A DNA stretch of 64,000 nt from Alphaproteobacteria bacterium (lineage in GTDB: Bacteria; Pseudomonadota; Alphaproteobacteria; Rickettsiales; SXRF01). Shown here one piece after another: positions 52,547 through 62,050 of the stretch (positions are counted from its first letter, which is position 1; each line of letters starts with the position of its first letter). The stretch lies in contig JANYES010000023.1 of NCBI GenBank assembly GCA_025362975.1, positions 58,510 through 122,509 of the forward strand, given 5' to 3'. A program made the position numbers and the translations under genes. The notes beneath the pieces are model-generated. The model did no database searches, had not been told where the DNA came from, and was given only the letters and a program-made list of their open reading frames with translations.

Positions 52547-53942
52547 TCTCATGCAAGAACGTTGGGCCTAGAGGCGGTAATTACCAGTTTTGCAGACCAA
52601 GGCAATCCATTCTCTGATTATACCCCGCTTTACCACTATCTCGTATATCATGCGTTATCTCATGATGTTCTCAGACAGCATAGTGTTCTAGGTTCGTTCG
52701 CCCGGGTTACGCACGAAAATATCCGCCAATCATTCCGTGATATAGATTTAGAGCTGCAAAAGTTAAACGCACACAAATTAGCTCGTGATTTGAGTCGCCG
52801 CCCAATTCCTGAAGGTTCTGGTGGGCGCAGCCCAAAAGAATTTACCGATAAACGCCTTATTAGCCACGAGATTGGCAAACAGAAAAACCATGTATCTATA
52901 CGGAAACTAGTCAATCAAGCCTATGATTCATTGGTCGCAATGAAGCCGTGTTTTATGATGGGGCCACTATCGGTGGCTCAATATCTGCCTCCGGCGCGTG
53001 CAAAATTTGATATTCTGATCATGGATGAAGCTTCGCAGGTTAAGCCAGAGGATGCCATTGGGGTTTTGGCTCGCGCACGGCAAGTAGTCGTGGTGGGCGA
53101 TAGTAATCAGCTCCCACCTACAGGCTTTTTCGATACTCTGGGCGGAGATACCGATGCCGATGAGGAAACGACCCTTACCAATAGCGAAAGTATTCTGGAT
53201 GTATGCAAGCCTCTGTTTCAACCGTTGCGTAGATTGCGTTGGCACTACCGCTCACAACATCAATCTCTAATTTCTTTCTCGAACAGTCATTTTTATGAAA
53301 ACGACTTGATCATATTTCCATCACCCACTGCACATTCCCAAACTTCCGGCGTGCGGCATGTCTATGTGCCAAATGGAGTTTATACCAGTCAGAGCAATCC
53401 GATTGAAGCGCAACGCGTAGTCCAAGAGGTGATGGAAATGATCGAGCAGCGGCCCGATCTGAGCTACGGAATCGTTACGTTAAACGCGAAACAGAAAATG
53501 GTGATCGAGGATGAGATTGAACGTGTGCGTAAAGACAATCCCATATTTGATAACTACGTTAGCGAGTCAGAACATGGCGATGAACAATTTTTTGTAAAAA
53601 ATCTTGAGTCTGTCCAAGGGGACGAACGCGATGTGATCTTTATTTCTACTACCTTCGGGTTGGATGAGGAAGGTACGTTTAGGCAGAATTTCGGCCCTAT
53701 TAACGGTAAAGACGGATGGCGGCGTCTCAACGTTCTCTTTACGCGTGCTAAACAACATGTCCGGATATTCTCATCATTCCAGCCAGAAAGAATTAAGATT
53801 GACGACACAAAAGAGCAGCGCGGGCTTCGGGCGCTAAAGGATTATTTGAACTTTGCCATTACCGGGATTGATAATCATAGTTATCTGACCGGCCAAGAAC
53901 CCGACAGTGACTTTGAACGGGCAGTAGGTTCCTTCCTGCAAT
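52547..53942 (+). pseudogene. 3' part of a large superfamily 1 (DNA2/UPF1-like) helicase, fused to primase remnant and cut at its end
   Basis: The open frame reads in from the primase remnant. It shows ILIMDEASQVKPEDAIGVLA (Walker B, DEAS), VVVVGDSNQLPPT (motif III), LRWHYRSQHQSLISFSN (motif IV region), ESVQGDERDVIFISTTF (motif V) and RRLNVLFTRAKQHVRIF (motif VI). Walker A and the whole N-terminal half are absent. Near its end DSDFERAVGSFLQ begins a vsr/DUF559-like nuclease segment seen in such helicases, which stops abruptly where apeI sequence takes over at about 53940. Both ends are therefore deletion junctions. The family includes phage-defence and repair helicases. Confidence 0.8.
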
Positions 53943-54156
53943 GGACTGGGCGATGCATTTCGCACACCAGCATCTGCAATGTCCGGAGCGAAGCGCACAG
54001 CATTTCAAAGTAAAGTTCCACCACATTATTGCCCCGGACAGCCCGCTCGGCCTGACGTTGAAACTGGACCGGCAAAAGGCGCGCCTGATGTTTTCCTACC
54101 ATTCCGGGCATCAGGTAATGTCGCAGGGGCAAATAAGTTTCAAGGTGGCATCATGA
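53941..54156 (+). pseudogene. apeI: 3' fragment of apeI, aryl polyene hot-dog dehydratase
   Basis: The frame from 53941 gives 71 residues starting DWAMHFAHQHL after a chance ATG. It contains FKVKFHHIIAPDSPLGLTL, LDRQKARLMFSYHS and GQISF, matching the second half of the ApeI-type hot-dog dehydratase of aryl polyene clusters (full length about 115 residues). The first half, with the GHFPG-like loop, is missing. The break coincides with the end of the helicase sequence. The stop overlaps the apeJ start (ATGA). Confidence 0.75.
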
Positions 54157-55793
54157 AGCATTGTGCCATCATACCAAGCTACAACCATGTAAGCGCCATC
54201 GCCGGGATTGTGCAGCAGTTGCGCAGGGTGGGTCTTACCGTTTTCATCATCGACGACGGCAATGACTCGCCCGCCAAAGAAAGGCTTGCCAGCATGCATA
54301 ATCCGGCGGAGCAGGTTTTTGTAGAGCGCCTTGAAACCAATCAAGGGAAAGGCGGCGCAGTTGTCCGGGGCTTTGAGGTTGCCAGCGCGGCCGGGTTTAC
54401 GCATGCGTTGCAAGTGGATGCAGACGGGCAGCACGACTTAAGCAAAGTCGCGCAGATGATGGCGATTTCCGCCCAACATCCCGAGGCGCTCATTAGCGGC
54501 CAGCCGGTCTATGATGCATCGATCCCGCGCGCGCGGAAAATTAGCCGCTGGTTAACGCATGTTTGGGTTTGGGTTGAGACATTGTCTTTGCGCATTACCG
54601 ATAGCATGTGTGGTTTCCGCGTGTATCCGCTGGCCCCGGTGCTGGCGTTGCTGGCCAGCGAAAGGGTTGGCAGGCGCATGGATTTCGATATAGAAATCAT
54701 GGTGCGCCTGTTCTGGCGCGGCACCGATGTCATCATGCAGCCGGTCGATGTGATCTATCCGCCCGGAAATGTTTCCAACTTCAAAGGGCTGCGAGATAAT
54801 GTGCAGATAAGCTGGATGCATACAAAGCTGGTGTTTATCATGCTTGGGCGGCTGCCCTCATTGCTTAAGCAACGCCAGCGCAAACGGGGGCGTGCGCATC
54901 ACTGGGCAAACCTCGGCGAACGCGGCATGTACGGCGGATTACGTTTTGTAGCATTCACCTACCGCTTGCTGGGCCGCAAAACGTGTCATGCGCTTTTGCG
55001 ACTAATCATTTTGTATTTCTATCTCGCAGGGACCCAGCAGCGCGAGGCGTCGCTGGAATTCCTCACTCGCGCGCTTGGCCGTAAGGCGCGTTTCTGGGAA
55101 GGATATAGGCATTTTTTAAATTTCTCCTACCGTACGCTTGATGGCTTCATAGCGTGGCTGGGCCATATCCCTGATAGCGCATTGGAAGAAGCGCCGGGTA
55201 GCATGCTGAGCACCATACGCGAAGACCCGAAGGGGGCGCTGATCATCATCTCGCATATCGGCAATACGGAAGTTGCCAGCGCATTGATGGATAAAGGGCT
55301 GCGCGACCGCCTCATCATGCTGGTGCATACGCACCAGTCGCAGAATTACCAGCGCGTCATGCGCGAGATACAGCCCGCTGCGGAAATGAATTTTATGCAA
55401 GTGAGCGAGGTGGGGCCCGAGACGATTATCGAGCTCCAAGAACGTTTAAGCCGTGGAGCGTGGATCAGCATGGCGGGCGATCGTACACCCGTCAGCGGAC
55501 TTAAGCATGTGTCAGAGGTTGATTTTCTGGGTGCGCCAGCGCCGTTTGCTCATGGCCCGTGGATACTTGGATCGCTGCTTGGTTGTCCGGTATACCTGTT
55601 CTTCTGCCTGCAAACAGAGCATGGTTATCGTGTCACGCTCGAGCCGTTTGCCGAGCGTATCGACCTGCCACGCCAATCACGGCGCGAAGCGCTCGACGCC
55701 TATATCGCACGCTATGCTAAGCGCCTTGAGCATTATGCTCTTGCTGCGCCTTTCCAATGGTATAATTTCTTTCCGTTCTGGGGCAAACCATGA
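54153..55793 (+). CDS. apeJ: Glycosyltransferase family 2 and LpxL-like acyltransferase fusion (aryl polyene assembly)
   Basis: A 546-residue two-domain protein. Residues about 1-240 are a GT2 domain (CAIIPSYNHVSAIAGIV, VFIIDDGNDS, LQVDADGQHD). Residues about 285-545 are a lysophospholipid-acyltransferase-like domain with IISHIGNTE (His-x4-Glu catalytic pair) and SMAGDRTPVSG. In aryl polyene clusters this fusion is thought to attach the polyene to a glycolipid anchor at the inner membrane. It overlaps apeI by 4 and apeK by 4 bases. Confidence 0.88.
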   Translation: MKHCAIIPSYNHVSAIAGIVQQLRRVGLTVFIIDDGNDSPAKERLASMHNPAEQVFVERLETNQGKGGAVVRGFEVASAAGFTHALQVDADGQHDLSKVAQMMAISAQHPEALISGQPVYDASIPRARKISRWLTHVWVWVETLSLRITDSMCGFRVYPLAPVLALLASERVGRRMDFDIEIMVRLFWRGTDVIMQPVDVIYPPGNVSNFKGLRDNVQISWMHTKLVFIMLGRLPSLLKQRQRKRGRAHHWANLGERGMYGGLRFVAFTYRLLGRKTCHALLRLIILYFYLAGTQQREASLEFLTRALGRKARFWEGYRHFLNFSYRTLDGFIAWLGHIPDSALEEAPGSMLSTIREDPKGALIIISHIGNTEVASALMDKGLRDRLIMLVHTHQSQNYQRVMREIQPAAEMNFMQVSEVGPETIIELQERLSRGAWISMAGDRTPVSGLKHVSEVDFLGAPAPFAHGPWILGSLLGCPVYLFFCLQTEHGYRVTLEPFAERIDLPRQSRREALDAYIARYAKRLEHYALAAPFQWYNFFPFWGKP

Positions 55794-56197
55794 TCTCCGC
55801 TGAATTACACATCACCGTTCCCTTCTTCGACCTCGACCCCATGGGTATCGTGTGGCATGGGAACTATGTAAAATATTTCGAGATTGCGCGCGCAAACCTG
55901 CTCAGCAAGATCGGCTACAGCTACGCGCAAATGCACGAATCGGGCTATCTGTGGCCCATCGTCGATATGCACGTGAAGTATTTGCGTTCGCTCGAGCTGG
56001 AGCAAAAGCTGGTCATCACCGCCACCATCGCCGAATATACCAATCGCCTTAAAATCAGCTACGCCATCCGCGATGTGGCGACAGGGCAAACGCTGACCAA
56101 GGCGACGACGATTCAGGTTGCAGTGCTTGCGGCGACAAAAGAAATGTGCTTCGAATGCCCGTCCGCTCTCACCGATAAGATACGAAAAATCCTATGA
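55790..56197 (+). CDS. apeK: Hot-dog acyl thioesterase of the aryl polyene cluster
   Basis: A 135-residue 4HBT-type thioesterase. FDLDPMGIVWHGNYVKYFE carries the catalytic Asp and the conserved HGNY of the YbgC group. It probably releases or edits acyl chains on carrier proteins. It overlaps its neighbours by 4 bases on each side. Confidence 0.88.
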   Translation: MISAELHITVPFFDLDPMGIVWHGNYVKYFEIARANLLSKIGYSYAQMHESGYLWPIVDMHVKYLRSLELEQKLVITATIAEYTNRLKISYAIRDVATGQTLTKATTIQVAVLAATKEMCFECPSALTDKIRKIL

Positions 56198-56802
56198 AGT
56201 ATTTTCTCATTTTCTTCCTGTTCACCAGCGCCGCCTTTGCCGCGCAATCCATTCACTCACACCGCGCTATCGTTGAAGGTGAAGTCCTGCGTGGCAGTTT
56301 CAGCGAAGAACGCCGCCTCAAGGATTTTAAAGCGCCGTTGCTTTCCAGCGGGCATTTTGCAGTAATTCCAGGCAAAGGCCTGATATGGGAGGTGGAAAAA
56401 CCGTTTGCGGTGACCACTATCATCACACCCAATGGGATTGTGCAACAGGCTGGTACGAATCAGGTAATGAACCTTCCCGCAAAACAGGTGCCGTTCCTGT
56501 TGCATTTGTACCAGATGCTTAGCGGTGCCCTGGCAGGTGAATGGTCTGCGTTTTCGCGCGATTTCGAAATCAAAACGTCGGAAACACCCAAAGGCGCGTG
56601 GCAATTGCAACTGACGCCTAAAAATAAAGAAGACGTGATGATGCCCTTTAGCATGATCAACATCATGGGAACGGAATTTGCAGAACACGTGGAGCTGAAT
56701 AAGCCCGACGGCGACGCCGATATAATTACCTTCAGCGAACAAAAGCTTTCCACAGAGCCGCTTACTAAGCAGGAAGCGGCGCTTCTTACCAAGTTGCCAT
56801 GA
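56194..56802 (+). CDS. apeL: LolA-like outer-membrane carrier of the aryl polyene cluster
   Basis: A 202-residue periplasmic protein with a signal peptide (KYFLIFFLFTSAAFA). It has the LolA-like beta pattern (VEGEVLRGSFSEERRLKDFK, PLLSSGHFAVIPGKGLIWEV, PFAVTTIITPNGI). Cluster-specific LolA paralogues are thought to ferry the aryl polyene lipid across the periplasm. The genes on both sides overlap by 4 bases. Confidence 0.87.
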   Translation: MKYFLIFFLFTSAAFAAQSIHSHRAIVEGEVLRGSFSEERRLKDFKAPLLSSGHFAVIPGKGLIWEVEKPFAVTTIITPNGIVQQAGTNQVMNLPAKQVPFLLHLYQMLSGALAGEWSAFSRDFEIKTSETPKGAWQLQLTPKNKEDVMMPFSMINIMGTEFAEHVELNKPDGDADIITFSEQKLSTEPLTKQEAALLTKLP

Positions 56803-59108
56803 AACGCGCACTGATGGCGATATGGCTGCTGATCGTGTGCATCGCGGGCGGCTATGTGTGCCTGCGCGTCCATGACGGCCTCAAATTCCGCACCGACCTG
56901 ATGGCGCTGCTGCCGCATGAAGAACAAGATCCTATTTTACAATATGCCAATGACGCGGTAACCAAATCGCTGTCGCAACGAATCCTGATGCTGGCGGGGC
57001 ATGAAAACCGCGAGCAGGCCCGCGCCGCCGCTACCGCACTTTCAAATACAATGGGTGTAGATGGGGTTGTCAGCTTCGACGGCGGAAATTTGAGCAGTGC
57101 CAACCTGCGTGCCATGGGTGAATTTTATTTTCCCTACCGAGAAGGCCTGTTGAACCGTGCCGATCGTGCAGCATTATTAGCAGGACAAGGGGCGAATGTG
57201 GCTGCCGGGGCGCTTTCAAAAGTCTATGGGCTCGTGGGCATGGCAAACGCCAAGCTACTGAAAACCGATCCATTCCTATTGATGCCAGGGTTCTTCTCCT
57301 CGCTGCCAGTGCCGCTTTCGCGCCTGAGTCTTGATGAAGGCATGCTCTCGACCGTTGAAGATGGAAAAACATGGATACTCATCACAGCAAAAGCGCAAGG
57401 GGATGTGTTTGCCCTTGAGACCCAGGAAAAAATTGCAAGTCTTTATGATGCTGCCAAAGCCAAGGCGCAAGCCGTTGCGCCGGGGGCAGAAATACTGCAT
57501 CTCGGCGCAGTGTTCTTTGCGGGCGAAGGAGCCAAACGGGCGATGGACGAAACATCGACTATCGGCATTGCCTCTACGATTGGCACCGCATTACTTACCC
57601 TTGCGGTGTTCCGCGCTTTTGCACCGCTGTGGCAAAGCCTTTTGGTGGTGGGCGTTGGCGTGGTGGTGGCGCTGGCGGGAAGCCTTGTTTTTTTCGGGGA
57701 ATTGCATGTCGGCGCGTTACTCTTTGGCGTAAGCCTCATAGGGATTGCGGTGGATTATTGCCTGCAATACAGCAGCGAAATTTTTGCGCCCGAGGTTTCC
57801 ACGCCGCAACAACGCCTTGAGCGTGTGCAGAAGGCTATTGTAGTGGGGGCGGCCACCAGCATTATCGGCTACCTGACCCTTTACCTTGCGCCGTTTCCTG
57901 GCCTGCGGCAGATTACGGTGTTCTCGGTTATCGGCCTGACGGCTTCGTGTATTACCGTACTCTTGTGGCAACCCGCCATCGATCGTTCAAAGCCGCCGAC
58001 GCATTCGCCCAAGCTGCTGGCCTATTCGCAATGGGTGCTTGATTTCTGGCTGTCGCCTGTATACCGGCGCATGCGCACTTACTTGCTTGCGGGCATGGTG
58101 GTTTTGTGTGTGGCGGGCTTCATGCGCTTCCACACAGATGACAATGTGCGCAACATGCAGTCGCTGTCAGCACCTTTGGCGGCAGAGCAGGAGCAGGTGC
58201 AAAAGCGTATTGGCACTGCGCACAGCAATCAGTTTTTCTTAGTGCAGGCCCCGGATGCGCAAACCGCTCTCCAGCGTGAAGAAGCGCTGACGGAAAAGCT
58301 ATTGGGGCTGGTCGAAGTACAATCGCTGGCGGGCTTCCTCTCGCCTGCTGATTACGTGCCTTCCATCCACCGCCAGACCGAAAACCGCAAACTCGTGCGC
58401 AAAGCACTTTATCCGCTTCTGGACAAGCATCTGGAAACGCTTCAGCTTCGCTCTGCGCCAGAGCTTCCGAAAGCCGATGCGCCGTTCCTGACGCTGGATA
58501 GTTTCGCAGGTAAGGAGACGTTATTTTCCTATTTGCTGCTGCCGTTTAACGGCAACGAAACCTTGCACATCGTCATGCTCGAAGGGGTGAAAAATATCCC
58601 TGCGCTGATTGATGCGGCTAAGGACATTCCCGGTGTTCGCCTTATCGACCCGGCGGGGGATTTCAGTGCACTGCTCGGCAAATACCGCTGGCGGGCGCTT
58701 TCGCTAGCGGCACTCTCTGCCTTGCTGATTGCCCCGCTTCTGCTGTGGCAATACGGGCTGAAGGGTGGGTTCTGGGTCATCCTGCCGCCTACGCTGGCCA
58801 TGCTGCTGACCCCGGCGCTGGCTGCATTACTGGGTAACTCCTTTACCTTTTTCGATGCGTTCGGCCTGGTGCTGGTTTTGGCTTTAGGGGTTGATTATAC
58901 GGTATTTTATGCGGAAACCTCTGATGCGCGCCTAGGGGTGACGTTACTTGCCGTTACACTTTCTGCGCTGACTACGATGCTTTCGTTTGGTTTGCTGGGG
59001 TTGAGTGCTATGTTGCCTGTACATAATTTTGGCGTAACATTGCTGATTGGAACCATATTGGCCTTCTGGGCGGCCCCCTTGGCCCGGCATGCCGCAAAGG
59101 AAAAGTGA
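56799..59108 (+). CDS. apeM: MMPL/RND-family exporter of the aryl polyene cluster
   Basis: A 769-residue membrane protein built from two repeats, each with one helix, a large periplasmic loop and a bundle of helices (about 255-400 and 635-765). LHVGALLFGVSLIGIAVDYCLQY and FDAFGLVLVLALGVDYTVFY hold the paired Asp of the MMPL proton relay. It likely extracts the polyene lipid from the inner membrane for ApeL. The length is normal for the family. Confidence 0.9.
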   Translation: MKRALMAIWLLIVCIAGGYVCLRVHDGLKFRTDLMALLPHEEQDPILQYANDAVTKSLSQRILMLAGHENREQARAAATALSNTMGVDGVVSFDGGNLSSANLRAMGEFYFPYREGLLNRADRAALLAGQGANVAAGALSKVYGLVGMANAKLLKTDPFLLMPGFFSSLPVPLSRLSLDEGMLSTVEDGKTWILITAKAQGDVFALETQEKIASLYDAAKAKAQAVAPGAEILHLGAVFFAGEGAKRAMDETSTIGIASTIGTALLTLAVFRAFAPLWQSLLVVGVGVVVALAGSLVFFGELHVGALLFGVSLIGIAVDYCLQYSSEIFAPEVSTPQQRLERVQKAIVVGAATSIIGYLTLYLAPFPGLRQITVFSVIGLTASCITVLLWQPAIDRSKPPTHSPKLLAYSQWVLDFWLSPVYRRMRTYLLAGMVVLCVAGFMRFHTDDNVRNMQSLSAPLAAEQEQVQKRIGTAHSNQFFLVQAPDAQTALQREEALTEKLLGLVEVQSLAGFLSPADYVPSIHRQTENRKLVRKALYPLLDKHLETLQLRSAPELPKADAPFLTLDSFAGKETLFSYLLLPFNGNETLHIVMLEGVKNIPALIDAAKDIPGVRLIDPAGDFSALLGKYRWRALSLAALSALLIAPLLLWQYGLKGGFWVILPPTLAMLLTPALAALLGNSFTFFDAFGLVLVLALGVDYTVFYAETSDARLGVTLLAVTLSALTTMLSFGLLGLSAMLPVHNFGVTLLIGTILAFWAAPLARHAAKEK

Positions 59109-59689
59109 TGCGATATTTGCGGTGGATATTTGGCGTGATGATGTGTGCGTCGTTGCAAAGCTGCGCGCCTGCGCGCGTTGCGCCGGTCGGTAATGTTAGC
59201 ATCGCGCCTAATATACAGATGTCGCTGCCAAGGCCCGGCGATATGCGCCGTTCGCTGGAAGCCACGCAGTTGGTACGCATCCAGCACAAGGAAATGAACG
59301 TGATGTTCGAGGGCCATATCAGTATTACGCCGCAGCGCGTGCTGATCGTGGCACTGGACGGCATGGGGCGCAAGGCGCTCACTATTGATTGGACCACGGA
59401 AGGCATCAGCTATGAGGCTGCACCGTTCGTGCCGCGTGAGCTGCACCCGGAAAATATTCTGGCAGATATTGTGCTGCTCTATTGGCCTGTGGATTCGTTG
59501 CATTTCTCTGATCCGGCGGCAAAACTTGTCACCGCGAAAAACCGCCGCACGCTGATGCAGGGGAATACCAAAATCCTCGATGCCATTTATACACCCGCCA
59601 AGAAAGACGTCTGGACCGGGAATTTACATTACGATCACTTGATCTGGGATTACAGCATGGATATCCAGTCGCTGGAGAACGCGCCATGA
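59108..59689 (+). CDS. apeN: DUF3261 lipoprotein of the aryl polyene cluster
   Basis: About 193 residues from ATG 59108 (AAGGAAA before it). A lipobox-like LQSCAP follows the signal helix, so it is probably an outer-membrane lipoprotein. HISITPQRVLIVALDGMGRKAL and LADIVLLYWPVDSL are the DUF3261 landmarks. Its cluster position suggests it receives the polyene at the outer membrane, as LolB does for lipoproteins. GTG 59105 is an alternative start. Confidence 0.83.
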   Translation: MRYLRWIFGVMMCASLQSCAPARVAPVGNVSIAPNIQMSLPRPGDMRRSLEATQLVRIQHKEMNVMFEGHISITPQRVLIVALDGMGRKALTIDWTTEGISYEAAPFVPRELHPENILADIVLLYWPVDSLHFSDPAAKLVTAKNRRTLMQGNTKILDAIYTPAKKDVWTGNLHYDHLIWDYSMDIQSLENAP

Positions 59690-60880
59690 AGCGGAAGCTA
59701 TACGTGCAGGATTGCGGCGTAGTCACTCCAATCGGTGCGGGGCGCGAAGCGGTAGCCCAAGCCTTGTTCCAAGGACGCAGCGACGGCATTAAGCTACGGA
59801 ACGATATCGTGCCCGGCCAGGCGCTGTATCTGGGCGCGGTGGAAAATACATTGCCGCAAGTACCCGCCGGGCTTGAGCACTTCGATTGCCGCAATAACCG
59901 GATGATGATGATGGCGCTGATGGAAATCGCGCCATCCGTCGAGCGCATCAAGGCTCGCTACGGTGCGGCGCGGATCGCAGTAATTCTGGGCACCAGCACC
60001 TCGGGCATTGCCAGCAGCGAGCAGGCGTATTTTGCGTTCCGGCGTGATGGCGTATGGTCGGAAACGTTCGATTACCGCCAGCATGAGTTGGGTAGCATCA
60101 GCGCGTTTACAGCTGCATTATTAGGTGTGCACGGTCCTGCCTACACTGTGGCGACAGCGTGCTCTTCGAGCGCTAAAGTCTTTGCGTCGGCGCGCAGGCT
60201 GATCGATGCGGGATTTGCTGATGCAGCCATCGTCGGCGGTTGCGATACGCTATGCTACACAACCTTGCGTGGATTCAATTCGCTGGAAATCGCGTCGAAA
60301 TCGCGCTGCAATCCTTTCAGCGTGAACCGCGACGGCATCAATATCGGCGAAGGCGCTGCGGCATTTTTGCTGACGCGCGAAGAAGGGCCAGTGGAGATGC
60401 TCGGCGTGGGCGAAAGCTCGGACGCGTACCATCTGACCGCACCCTCGCCGGATGGTGAAGGTGCGCAAGGCGCTATGAATAATGCCCTGGCTGACGCCAA
60501 TTTGAAGCCCGCCCATATCTGCTACGTGAACTTGCACGGCACGGCTACACCGCTGAACGATGCCATGGAAAGCCATGCGATTGCGGCTGTGTTTGGCGAA
60601 GGCATGGTGTGCAGCTCGACCAAAGGCATGACCGGGCATATGCTGGGGGCAGCTGGCGCATGCGAAGCGGCTTTCCTATGGGTGACGCTGAATCCTGCCA
60701 TGAACACCGGCCTGCTGCCCCCCCCATCTGTGGGACGGCCAGCGCGATGAAACGCTGCCGCGATTGTCGCTGGTGGCTGCAAACACCGCCCTGCCCACGA
60801 ATGCGAAGCTTGCTATGATGAGCAACTCGTTTGGCTTTGGCGGCAGCAACGTATCGCTTATTCTGGGGAGCGCCGCATGA
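59686..60880 (+). pseudogene. apeO: Beta-ketoacyl synthase of the aryl polyene cluster, out of frame at a C8 tract
   Basis: The frame from ATG 59686 has the ketosynthase landmarks VATACSSSAKVFASA (active-site Cys), NLHGTATPLNDAMES (His) and KGMTGHMLGAAGACEA (His), then ends at 60750 after 354 codons. The other frame, entered at the C8 run 60718-60725, supplies the missing end: LWDGQRDETLPRLSLVAA and MMSNSFGFGGSNVSLILG, with the conserved C-terminal GGSN motif, stopping at 60880 in an ATGA overlap with apeP. Removing one C gives a 398-codon protein of normal length. All catalytic residues precede the slip, but the fold would be incomplete. Confidence 0.88.
60718..60725 (+). repeat. Poly-C tract (C8) inside apeO
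   Basis: Eight consecutive C bases, exactly where the apeO reading frame breaks. Such tracts are prone to slipped-strand change in the cell and to length errors in sequencing. Confidence 0.95.
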
Positions 60881-61323
60881 TGCCGTCTGTAGTCGATCTC
60901 TTGCCGCATAAGCCGCCGATGGTACTGCTCGATGAGTTGACGCATGCGGAGCCGATGTATGTCGAGACCTGCGTTACCATCTGCGACAACAGCCCGTTTT
61001 ATCAGGAAACGCTGGGAGTCCCCGTACATGTGGGGCTGGAATACATGGCGCAGGCCTGCGGTGTATATGCCGGTTTGGAAAGCCGTGCGCATGGCAAGGA
61101 AATCCGGATGGGCTTCCTGCTGGGCACGCGTAATTATTCGGCGACAATTCAGGCATTCAAGCTGGGAGACACTCTGACCGTAACCGCGCGCGAAGTCTTA
61201 CGGCAGGATCAGATGGGCGTATTCGATTGCACGATATTGCTCGTGGGAGCGCTCGTGGCACAAGCACAATTGACGACCTATCAGGCCGATTCCGACATCT
61301 CTTTAACACAAACGAGCGCATGA
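60877..61323 (+). CDS. apeP: Hot-dog 3-hydroxyacyl dehydratase of the aryl polyene cluster
   Basis: A 148-residue FabZ/ApeP-type dehydratase. DLLPHKPPMVLLDELTH holds the conserved His-Lys-Pro-Pro-Met and VHVGLEYMAQACGVYAG the catalytic helix with Glu. It would dehydrate 3-hydroxyacyl carrier protein intermediates to form the conjugated double bonds. Two bases separate it from the next gene. Confidence 0.9.
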   Translation: MMPSVVDLLPHKPPMVLLDELTHAEPMYVETCVTICDNSPFYQETLGVPVHVGLEYMAQACGVYAGLESRAHGKEIRMGFLLGTRNYSATIQAFKLGDTLTVTAREVLRQDQMGVFDCTILLVGALVAQAQLTTYQADSDISLTQTSA

Positions 61324-61324
61324 A

Positions 61325-62050
61325 ATGAAAAGAACTATTCTCGTTACCGGCGCCAGCAAAAGCATAGGTAAGGCCATTGCGGTACGGCTGGCAAAGAACG
61401 GCTTCGATATCGCGGTGCATTACGCCAGCGATAAGGATGGTGCAGAAACTACGCTGAAAGAGATCCAGACAACGGGCAGCAGCGGCAGGCTGCTGTGCTT
61501 TGATATTGGCAACCGCGAGCAATGCCGCGAGATTCTGGGGCAGGATTTACAAGCCCATGGCGCGTTTTACGGCATTGTGCTCAATGCAGGCATCGCCCGT
61601 GACAACGCCTTCCCGGCCATGCTGGATGAAGAATGGGATAAGGTCCTGCATACGAATTTGGATGGATTCTATAATGTGCTCCGCCCTTTGGTGATGCCCA
61701 TAGTATCGGCGCGAAAAGGTGGGCGCATCGTGACGCTTTCATCCGTCTCAGGCCTTGCTGGCAACCGTGGGCAGGTGAATTACAGCGCCTCCAAAGCAGG
61801 TATTATCGGGGCGACCAAAGCACTGGCTATCGAGCTCGCCAAGCGTGCTATTACCGTAAACTGCGTTGCGCCGGGCATTATCGATACGCAGATGACCGCG
61901 CATCTGCCCAAGGAAGAAATCGCGGCTATGATTCCGCTGCGCCGCACCGGCACATGCGAAGAGGTCGCCGCAACGGTGGCGTTTCTATGTTCCGATGACG
62001 CAAGCTATATTACGCGGCAGGTCATCTCCGTGAATGGCGGGATGTTGTGA
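61325..62050 (+). CDS. apeQ: 3-oxoacyl-ACP reductase of the aryl polyene cluster (FabG-like)
   Basis: A 241-residue short-chain dehydrogenase. TGASKSIGKAIAVRLAKNG binds NADP(H), LNAGIARDNAF corresponds to NNAG, and Ser with YSASK (Tyr-x-x-x-Lys) form the catalytic set; AIELAKRAITVNCVAPGIIDT follows. It reduces the ketoacyl intermediates in each polyene extension cycle. Its stop overlaps apeR by 4 bases. Confidence 0.92.
   Translation: MKRTILVTGASKSIGKAIAVRLAKNGFDIAVHYASDKDGAETTLKEIQTTGSSGRLLCFDIGNREQCREILGQDLQAHGAFYGIVLNAGIARDNAFPAMLDEEWDKVLHTNLDGFYNVLRPLVMPIVSARKGGRIVTLSSVSGLAGNRGQVNYSASKAGIIGATKALAIELAKRAITVNCVAPGIIDTQMTAHLPKEEIAAMIPLRRTGTCEEVAATVAFLCSDDASYITRQVISVNGGML

Noticed and set aside
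52547..53942. Intact helicase-based defence gene in the island
   Set aside because: The Walker A half is missing and the C-terminal nuclease-like segment is cut off at apeI, so it is a remnant.
53941..53943. ATG 53941 as a genuine apeI start
   Set aside because: The translation begins in the middle of the hot-dog fold, there is no ribosome site, and the upstream sequence is helicase.
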